Source of the DNA: Ignatzschineria cameli
GTDB lineage: Bacteria; Pseudomonadota; Gammaproteobacteria; Cardiobacteriales; Wohlfahrtiimonadaceae
NCBI RefSeq assembly: GCF_003121895.1
Contig: NZ_QEWW01000008.1
Span: forward strand, 1 to 64,000
DNA length: 64,000 bases
Direction: 5' to 3'
This document shows, piece after piece, positions 58,247 through 64,000 of this stretch. Both the position numbers and the translations under genes were made by a program. The notes beneath the pieces were generated by a model. That model made no database searches. It saw only the letters and a program-made list of their open reading frames with translations, and was not told the origin of the DNA. Numbering within the stretch: the stretch's first letter is position 1; every line of letters begins with the position of its first letter.

Positions 58247-58583
58247 GCTGAACGCTGCCGGATCTTACTATCGCGTATTTTCATCAATCACGCGCCGACA
58301 GTAGGCAATCATTCGATTGCCGGAATCGTTCTTGTCTTTATAAAGGCCGATGAGTTGCCGGTCCTCACTATCGCGTATTTCCATCAACCACGCGCCGGCA
58401 GTAGGCAATCATTCGATTGCCGGAATCGTTCTTGTCTTTATAAAGGCCGATGAGTTGCCGATCCTCACTATCGCGTATTTCCATCAATCACATGCCGGCA
58501 ATAGGCATCGCTTTAGTTTTCTCATTCCGGCATTGAAGATGCCAATTGGCGGGCATGCACTTGTTATAAGAACGAAATAGTAG
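58247..58583. repeat. Mosaic palindromic repeat, cluster 3
   Basis: Same end module as cluster 1 (GCTGAACGCTGCCGGATC) but other internal cassettes: TAGGCAATCATTCGATTGCC, itself a hairpin (GGCAATC-ATTC-GATTGCC), twice in tandem, and a third with ATAGGCATCGCTTTAG. It ends with the GATGCCAATTGGCGGGCATGC module and the AAGAACGAAATAGT tail. Position: after the argD terminator. Confidence 0.82.
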
Positions 58584-58797
58584 ATTGAGATAGTTATATT
58601 TTGGATATATTTTGGAAAAAAGAGCCCTTGAGAGGATCGAGGCAGACATTACAAAGTTAGTATAGGGATAGGCTATGTAAGTGCTTAAGGGAACTCAGAT
58701 CTATCTCTCAAGAGCTTTTAAAGAGGTGTGTTATTGTGCGATCGAGCGATCGCTTTTGTCGATTATCGATTCAATCATTGATTAACGATATTCGCCC
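58584..58797. other. Spacer between repeat cluster 3 and the DUF2892 gene
   Basis: An imperfect inverted repeat pairs 58617-58634 (CCCTTGAGAG side) with 58704-58720 (CTCTCAAGAGCTTTT). It may end the minus-strand DUF2892 transcript. Nothing else seen. Confidence 0.4.
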
Positions 58798-58983
58798 TTA
58801 CTTCTTGCAAGTATTAATACCAAGAACAGGGTAGAGTGGGCAGTAGCGGATAATTCCTGTTAAGAGCGGAACTAAACCGATTAAACCCCAAAGTGATTTA
58901 GGACCGATAAAGACTAAACTTAAGATGATGATGCCAACAATGATACGAATCGTTGCATCAAGTGTGCCGATATTCTTTTTCAT
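58798..58983 (-). CDS. Small DUF2892 (YgaP transmembrane-like) protein
   Basis: 61 residues: MKKNIGTLDATIRIIVG, then two membrane segments (IIILSLVFIGPKSLWGLIGLVPLLTGI) and the end CPLYPVLGINTCKK. This N-D-x-x-R-I-x-x-G and C-P-L-Y-P-x-x-G-I-x-T-C pattern is that of DUF2892, which forms the membrane part of the rhodanese YgaP. Here it stands alone without a rhodanese domain. AAGGAG lies before the ATG. Confidence 0.88.
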   Translation of the reverse strand: MKKNIGTLDATIRIIVGIIILSLVFIGPKSLWGLIGLVPLLTGIIRYCPLYPVLGINTCKK

Positions 58984-59176
58984 ATGAAGCTCCTTTAGAA
59001 AAGGGGGTGAAAAGGTAGTGAATATTTAATATATGAATTTATATATTATATGGATGTAGGGATTTATACAAGCTCTATCGCAATCTTCTTTTGGAAAAAG
59101 AGAGATGATTCCGGCAAGACCTTTGCGAAAGATCAAAATGTGGGCAATATCTTTAAGTAAAGAGAGTTCGAAGCAC

Positions 59177-59198
59177 TGTATAATGCCCATTTTATACA
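59177..59198. promoter_or_regulatory. Palindrome in the DUF2892-nucleoside hydrolase intergenic region
   Basis: TGTATAA (59177-59183) and TTATACA (59192-59198) form a perfect inverted repeat with an 8-base centre. TATAAT (59179-59184) lies in the left arm. It is 108 bp before the nucleoside hydrolase start and could be an operator for that operon or for the divergent small gene. Confidence 0.4.
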
Positions 59199-59305
59199 AT
59201 AAGGGCGACAATTGAATGACAACGTTTAATGACAATGTCATCAGGGCACTCTAATATTGTAGATGTAGTCATCTTTTTTAATAGGACTTTTAAGAGGTAA
59301 AGAAT

Positions 59306-60262
59306 ATGGTCAAGAAAATCATTTTAGATTGTGATCCTGGGCATGATGATGCAATTGCACTTCTTTTAGCACATGGGAATCCCAATATCGAACTTCTAGC
59401 GGTGACCACTGTTGTAGGAAACCAGACATTAGAGAAGGTGACTCGCAATGCTTTAGGATTGGCTAAAGTTGCTAATATTGTGGGCGTTCCCTTTGCGGCG
59501 GGATGTTCAAGACCATTAGTGCGTGATGTGGAGATCGCTCCCGATGTGCATGGAGAATCAGGTCTTGATGGCCCAACATTACCAGAGCCTGATTTAGCGC
59601 TCGATTCACGCCATGCTGTTGATCTAATTATTGAAACAATTTTAAGTCATCCTCCTAAAACCGTGACTTTAGTACCGACAGGCGGCTTAACTAATATCGC
59701 TATGGCTGTGCGGAAAGAACCTAAAATCGCTTCTCTTGTTAAAGAGGTCGTTTTAATGGGGGGAGGTTATCATGTCGGAAACTGGAGTGCTGTCGCGGAA
59801 TTTAATATTAAAATCGACCCTGAAGCCGCTCACATTGTCTTCAATGAGAAGTGGCCGTTGACGATGGTAGGACTCGATTTAACCCATCAAGCTTTAGCAA
59901 CGCCGGATGTTATTGAGAAAATTGCGCAAATTGGTACAAAACCTGCAAAATTTGTTGTTGAGCTTTTAGAGCATTTCGGTGTTCTTTATGAGAAGGCGCA
60001 AGGATTTGTCTATCCTCCTGTTCATGATCCTTGTGCAGTTGCCTATGTGATCGATCCCGCAGTGATGACAACTCAGAAAGTGCCCGTGGATATTGAATTG
60101 ACAGGAACATTAACCTTAGGCATGACCGTCGCTGATTTCCGGATGCCCCCTAGTGAGGATTGCCATACTCAGGTTGCGGTGAAATTGAATCATGCTTACT
60201 TCTGGGATCTAATTGTTGAGGCATTAGAACATATTGGTGAGGTGGATTATGACGCAGAATGA
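59306..60262 (+). CDS. Nucleoside hydrolase (IunH/Rih family)
   Basis: Splits the N-glycosidic bond of ribonucleosides to base and ribose. 318 residues. The Ca2+-binding Asp cluster is seen as DCDPGHDDA (Asp8, Asp10, Asp14, Asp15); further family parts are TTVVGNQTLEKVTRNAL, VHGESGLDGP, VLMGGGYHVGNWSAVAEFNIKIDPEAA and the late HDPCAVAYVIDP. Closest to pyrimidine-preferring RihA/RihB types or general IunH; the preferred base is open. It overlaps the MFS gene, so import and cleavage are probably coupled. Confidence 0.93.
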   Translation: MVKKIILDCDPGHDDAIALLLAHGNPNIELLAVTTVVGNQTLEKVTRNALGLAKVANIVGVPFAAGCSRPLVRDVEIAPDVHGESGLDGPTLPEPDLALDSRHAVDLIIETILSHPPKTVTLVPTGGLTNIAMAVRKEPKIASLVKEVVLMGGGYHVGNWSAVAEFNIKIDPEAAHIVFNEKWPLTMVGLDLTHQALATPDVIEKIAQIGTKPAKFVVELLEHFGVLYEKAQGFVYPPVHDPCAVAYVIDPAVMTTQKVPVDIELTGTLTLGMTVADFRMPPSEDCHTQVAVKLNHAYFWDLIVEALEHIGEVDYDAE

Positions 60263-61670
60263 TCCGATAAAGTCGGTATCAGGGGGAGAACCACGGAGTG
60301 TGGTTCCCTTAATGATCGCACTCTTGATGGCATGTATGGCTTTCCAGCTCAATGCCACCATGCTCAATCCTGTTTTAGTGACGATAGCTGGAGCACTTGA
60401 TACTTCTGAAGCAACGATTGGTCTCTCTCAAACGGCCTTCTTTATGTCGGCGGCACTCTTCTCTATCTTTATTCCACGTTTAAGTGATATTGTCGGGCGT
60501 CGTAAGATCCTCTTTTTTCTGATCTTTGTGACAACGATTGGGGGTGTGCTTTCTGCCATTACGCCTAATATTGAGCTCTACTTTGTCTCACGAATTATCC
60601 AAGGCTTCTCCGGGCCGGTTGTTCCGCTCTGTCTTTTGATGCTACATGCCGAGGTGAATGATCCGAAACGCTACGGGATGTTGATGGGGATTATAACAGC
60701 TGTCAATGGAGGAATTGCCGGAATCGATGCATTCTTAGGGGGCTTTATTGCAACCCACTTCGGTTTCCGTCCTGTCTTCTGGTTTATCGCCGCTGTAGGG
60801 CTTATTACGTTACCTTTTATTTTAAAAGGGGTTAGAGAGACAAAACCTTCTGCAGGGCAGAAGATGGATTGGTTTGGCGTTCTCTTCTTGGTGATTACCC
60901 TTGCTGGATTTTTAGTAGCCTTTAATGAGGCAGGGAAAGTGGCGGCAGCTAATTGGGGGCTGGTAGCAATCTCGATTGTGATCGCGATTCTCTCATTTCT
61001 CTTCTTTATTCAGATTGAGAAGCGAATCAATGAGCCTCTTGTGACGGTAGAACATCTCAAAGAGCGCTCAACTTGGGCACTCCTTTTAACTACCGTGTTA
61101 ACGATGACGGGGATCTTTGCCGTTGTGAATGGATTAGTGGTCTCTTTTGCTCAAAATAGTGAGATCGGCTTTAACTTTACTGCCAATAAGACAGCGATCT
61201 ATCTCCTTGCTCCTTACGCCTTAATTGGTTGGTTAGTGGGTCCCTTTATGGGGAAACTCGCGCCGATTTGGGGCTATAATCGTATCCTTCGTTTTGGATT
61301 GATTGGAAGTATTATCGGCATCTTGATTCTAATGCTCTTCGGCTTAAGTTCTTTGACAATTTTGATCATTGGCACATTGTTGATCGGAGTAATGTATGCC
61401 GGGACCGCTAACATTATGCTCAATGGATTAGGGGTTGTTCTATCACCGCAAGATAATCCCGGTTTCTTGCCAGGGATGAATGCGGCAGCCTTCCATATTG
61501 GCGCCGGCTTAAGTTTTGCACTTTTACCTGCGATGTTGGTATTAAGTAGTGATCTTTTGAAGGGCTATGGTAATGGAATGTTGTTAGGTCTTGTGATTAC
61601 CGTAGTTGCGCTTTTAGTCTCTTTCTTAATTCCTAAGCCGGTTAGTGCTGAGGTTGCGGGTGCTGAATAG
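60249..61670 (+). CDS. MFS transporter (DHA-like), probably linked to nucleoside use
   Basis: 473 residues from the ATG at 60249, where GAGG lies 6 bases upstream and the start overlaps the nucleoside hydrolase end by 14 bp. About 13-14 membrane segments. The MFS loop motif reads RLSDIVGRRKIL after TM2 (about 79-90). The N-terminal VLVTIAGALDTSEATIGLSQTAFFMSAALF is typical of drug:H+ antiporter relatives. Coupling to a nucleoside hydrolase suggests uptake of nucleosides, which is inference. Confidence 0.88.
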   Translation: MTQNDPIKSVSGGEPRSVVPLMIALLMACMAFQLNATMLNPVLVTIAGALDTSEATIGLSQTAFFMSAALFSIFIPRLSDIVGRRKILFFLIFVTTIGGVLSAITPNIELYFVSRIIQGFSGPVVPLCLLMLHAEVNDPKRYGMLMGIITAVNGGIAGIDAFLGGFIATHFGFRPVFWFIAAVGLITLPFILKGVRETKPSAGQKMDWFGVLFLVITLAGFLVAFNEAGKVAAANWGLVAISIVIAILSFLFFIQIEKRINEPLVTVEHLKERSTWALLLTTVLTMTGIFAVVNGLVVSFAQNSEIGFNFTANKTAIYLLAPYALIGWLVGPFMGKLAPIWGYNRILRFGLIGSIIGILILMLFGLSSLTILIIGTLLIGVMYAGTANIMLNGLGVVLSPQDNPGFLPGMNAAAFHIGAGLSFALLPAMLVLSSDLLKGYGNGMLLGLVITVVALLVSFLIPKPVSAEVAGAE

Positions 61671-61738
61671 GTGATCGCGGGAAGTAAAATAGGCGAATGA
61701 TAAAGCTGATCGATGGTCTATTGATCGTGGCATAATAG

Positions 61739-61779
61739 GAGCAGTATCGAGATCGAAAGATTTTGATACTGCTTTTTTA
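61739..61779 (+). terminator. Terminator of the nucleoside hydrolase-MFS operon
   Basis: AGCAGTATC (61740-61748) pairs with GATACTGCT (61765-61773), then TTTTTTA. Confidence 0.88.
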
Positions 61780-61809
61780 TTTCCAAATTTAATTTGTAAA
61801 AGGAAGAGA

Positions 61810-62607
61810 ATGGTAACACTAGAAAGTATCGGGCGGTGGATTGAGCAGATGTCAGGACCGCTCTATGAGGGAACGCGAGCAACGATTGAGATCGTTTTAG
61901 GCGCTACTTTTATCGCAACGATTGCCGGCGCACTTCTATCGCTTCTTTTAGTTGGGATATCACGTCAGCGAAAGCTGGTACTCTTCTCAATGCCGCTTCG
62001 CTGGATCGTCTCTTTAGTAGGGAGTTATCCGCTTATTCTCTTTGCATTATTACTGCTTCCTTGGTCGGCATCTCTCTATGGAAGTGTGGAAGGGGCAAGT
62101 AATGGGCAGTTACTCTTAACAATTTGGGGCGTCTTCTTCTTTGCGCATCAGATTTTAAGTCGAGTGATCGTAATTGAGGAAGAGGAGGCACTCCCGATCG
62201 GGGTAATAAAGAGTATTGAGCAACTTTTGGTTGCGCTTCTTGCCGGTAGTGCGACATTGGGGTTACTCAAAATGGGAGGATTAGTCGCTTTCGTTCTCGA
62301 TTTATCGAAACCCATTGTGGTAGAAGCTGTTATCGTTATTGCCATTATCTATCTCTTTTTTCTTATTCTTATTAAAGCCTTCTTTGGATCGACGTTAGCG
62401 GTTTTACGGCACCAATTAGCAAAGAAAATGGAGAAGCGCAGTATCGAGATCGATCCAGAGTACTCTTTCAAATCTCAGAGTCTAACTCAGCGAGAATCAA
62501 CAGATGATACGGTTGAGCCTTTGCCGGAGAGGGAATCATCAAAAGATCCACGCCGGGAGAATCTACCTAATGATCTTGATTATCTTATTCGCAATCGGCG
62601 CTCTTAA
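61810..62607 (+). CDS. Membrane protein resembling a degenerate MetI-type ABC permease
   Basis: 265 residues with about five membrane segments (about 25-47, 58-84, 98-117, 137-160, 168-190) and a charged, probably disordered C-terminal tail (about 205-265). The first half follows MetI in order: an N-terminal periplasmic stretch, ...EGTRATIEIVLGATFIATIAGALLSLLLVG, then PLRWIVSLVGSYPLILFALLLLPW, which sits where MetI has its R-S-x-P-F-I-I-L-L motif. The EAA loop that contacts the ATPase is missing or very changed; EEEEALPIGVIKSIEQ takes its place. It may be a permease-derived protein with another job. AAGGAAGA lies before the ATG. No ATPase is nearby. Confidence 0.55.
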   Translation: MVTLESIGRWIEQMSGPLYEGTRATIEIVLGATFIATIAGALLSLLLVGISRQRKLVLFSMPLRWIVSLVGSYPLILFALLLLPWSASLYGSVEGASNGQLLLTIWGVFFFAHQILSRVIVIEEEEALPIGVIKSIEQLLVALLAGSATLGLLKMGGLVAFVLDLSKPIVVEAVIVIAIIYLFFLILIKAFFGSTLAVLRHQLAKKMEKRSIEIDPEYSFKSQSLTQRESTDDTVEPLPERESSKDPRRENLPNDLDYLIRNRRS

Positions 62608-62640
62608 AACCCTCTTAAGAGTAATTCATTGAGACAACAG

Positions 62641-63450
62641 GCTGAACGCTGCCGGATCTCACTATTACGTTCTTCTAAAAATCCCGCGCCGGCAGTGGGT
62701 GATCCTCTATCGTCAGCAATGGCAGCTGAGAATAATGATGATTCCTCAGCGCTGAAGGCGCCGATCTGCGGGCATGCAGTAGTGATAAGAATGAAATAGT
62801 GGGTTCCCGCAGCTCCACGAATCTTCTTATTGGAAATAATAAAATTAACAGAAGCTGAACGCTGCCGGATCTCACCACTGCGTGCTTCCAAAATCCCGCG
62901 CCGGCAAGAGGCATCGAAGATGCCGATCTGTGGGCCTGCACCAGTTAAAAGAGCAAAATGGTCGGTTCCCGTAACTCCACGAATCTTCTTATTGGAAATA
63001 ATAAAATTAACAGAAGCTGAACACTGCCGGATCTCACCACTGCGTGCTTCCAAAAATCCCGCGCCGGCAGTGGGTGATCCTCTATCGTCAGCAATGACAA
63101 CTGAGAATATGATGATTCCTCAGCGCTGAAGGCGCCGATCTGCGGGCATGCAGTAGTGATAAGAATGAAATGGTCGGTTCCCGCAGCTCCACGAATCTTC
63201 TTATTGGAAATAATAAAATTAACAGAAGCTGAACGCTGCCGGATCTCACTATTACGTTCTTCTAAAAACCACGCGCTGGCAGTGGGTGATCCTCTATCGT
63301 CAGCAATGGCAGCTGAGAATAATGATGATTCCTCAGCGCTGAAGGCGCCAACAGGCGGGCATGCAGTGGTTAAAAGAATGAAATAGTTAGTTCCCGCGGC
63401 TCCACGAACTTTCTTAAGAATGATTCATTAAGACAACAAAAGCTGAACGC
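62641..63450. repeat. Mosaic palindromic repeat, cluster 4 (four units, a fifth cut by an IS)
   Basis: Units start with GCTGAACGCTGCCGG-type ends at 62641, 62854, 63016, 63238 and 63442, spaced 213, 162, 222 and 204 bp. Ends are constant, while the middle differs. Units 1, 3 and 4 carry a 60-bp cassette with the palindrome TCAGCGCTGA. Unit 2 has the short GGCATCGAAGATGCC cassette shared with cluster 1. The fifth unit stops after GCTGAACGC, where the IS3 element begins. Confidence 0.85.
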
Positions 63451-63521
63451 GTAAACTTACCCTAAAAAGACACAAGCCAAAACTAGAGATTTCTGTCATC
63501 ATTATTTAGATGGAGGAAATC

Positions 63522-63785
63522 ATGAAACGATCAAAATTCACAGAAACACAAATTGTAAACATTTTAAAACTGGCAGAAAAGGGCGTTAAAGTTACCGATA
63601 TCTGCCGAGAGCACGGCATTAGTAGTGCTACGTACTATCAATGGAAAAGTAAATATGGAGGCTTAGAAGCCTCTGATTTGAAGCGATTACGGGAAATTGA
63701 AGCTGAAAATGCCAAGCTCAAAAAAATGTATGCTGAGTTAGCTTTAGAAAATGCAACAATTAAGGATTTATTGGGAAAGCTGTAA
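63522..63785 (+). CDS. IS3-family transposase OrfA
   Basis: 87 residues from the ATG at 63522 (MKRSKFTETQIVNILKLAEKG); GGAGG lies upstream. An HTH of the Tnp_1 type spans about 8-50 (KVTDICREHGISSATYYQWKSKYGG), followed by a leucine-zipper-like helix (about 55-85; LREIEAENAKLKKMYAELALENATIKDLL). OrfA binds the inverted repeats and is fused to OrfB by frameshifting. The heptamer G GGA AAG at 63773-63779 lies just before its stop and would allow the -1 shift. Confidence 0.93.
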   Translation: MKRSKFTETQIVNILKLAEKGVKVTDICREHGISSATYYQWKSKYGGLEASDLKRLREIEAENAKLKKMYAELALENATIKDLLGKL

Positions 63786-64000
63786 CGCCGGAACGACGCA
63801 GAGAAGCGACTCAACACTTGGTATATCAAGGATTACTTTCGATAGCTAAGGCTTGTCGATTGACAGGACTTTCTCGTCGCAGTTGGTACCGGCCTGATCC
63901 GAAACAAAACCGTCTAAAGCGTGATCAGCCTATAGTGGATGCGCTTAATACAATTATTCAAGACTCCACACGGTCTCGTTGGGGGGTTTGGAAGTGCTTT
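63764..64000 (+). CDS. IS3-family transposase OrfB (integrase core), partial
   Basis: Frame -1 relative to orfA, open from 63764 to the window edge. It reads AVTPERRREATQHLVYQGL, then an HTH_21 stretch (SIAKACRLTGLSRRSWYR) and the start of the region leading to the DDE catalytic core. The catalytic Asp-Asp-Glu residues lie beyond the window. No separate start codon with a Shine-Dalgarno is seen; production as an OrfAB fusion is expected. Confidence 0.88.

Larger units (their letters stand above)
63452..64000 (+). mobile_element. IS3-family insertion sequence, left part
   Basis: It begins about 63452 with TAAACTTACCCTAAAAAGAC, which resembles the IS3-type left end TGATCTTACCC. It carries orfA and the first part of orfB and runs past the window end. 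The element interrupts a unit of repeat cluster 4. Confidence 0.85.

Noticed and set aside
59026-59241. 71-residue minus-strand open frame before the nucleoside hydrolase
   Set aside because: No RBS, and it overlaps the palindromic regulatory region; amino-acid pattern not protein-like.

Overview
The window looks like a chromosomal segment of a low- to mid-GC gammaproteobacterium. LPS heptosyltransferase, TamA, RapZ, YigZ, RND efflux, a trimeric autotransporter and a Pseudomonas-type NhaD/AzlCD gene set support that class. The combination (single-chain pyruvate carboxylase, dispersed operons, AT-rich spacers full of short tandem repeats) would fit the Ignatzschineria/Wohlfahrtiimonas lineage (Cardiobacteriales). 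That genus-level placement is inference; no 16S gene is present.

Layout. 1-3.2 kb: 3' end of a trimeric autotransporter adhesin and a Sel1-repeat protein. 3.2-14 kb, almost all minus strand: two amino-acid ABC permeases coupled to glnS, a zinc-binding ZnuA with a His-Asp tract, tilS, tamA, lysC and nhaD. 14.9-17.4 kb: nadK, then a short leader unit with a 42-codon ORF and terminator, then a cytosine-deaminase-like amidohydrolase. 17.6-25 kb: a mosaic palindromic repeat cluster, then folD, rapZ, a membrane protein and recC on the minus strand. 25.3-33.6 kb: PLP aminotransferase, a second repeat cluster, yigZ, an EEP-family phosphohydrolase and pyruvate carboxylase. 34-40 kb: small lipoprotein, murein endopeptidase mepA, three tandem tRNA-Asp genes, META/DUF4377 protein and corA. 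39.8-51.4 kb: small acidic protein, grpE, cytochrome c, gloA, greA, AI-2E-type permease, RND efflux pair, lipB, azlCD and a VanZ-like protein. 51.5-58.1 kb: heptosyltransferase I, then argC-argJ-argB-argD, the acetylated arm of arginine synthesis to N-acetylornithine. 58.2-64 kb: third repeat cluster, DUF2892 protein, nucleoside hydrolase plus MFS transporter, a MetI-like membrane protein, fourth repeat cluster, and an IS3-family element that has inserted into that repeat and runs off the window.

Most genes are housekeeping. Many stand apart from their usual partners: recC without recBD, grpE without dnaKJ, znuA without znuBC, tamA without tamB, lipB without lipA, an RND pair without an outer-membrane channel, permeases without an ATPase. 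The most unusual content is non-coding: four clusters of a modular, hairpin-rich repeat family with constant end modules and exchangeable internal cassettes, always placed downstream of genes. Almost every long spacer also carries a simple tandem repeat of 6-12 bp, and two such repeats lie in frame inside exported proteins (ZnuA and MepA).
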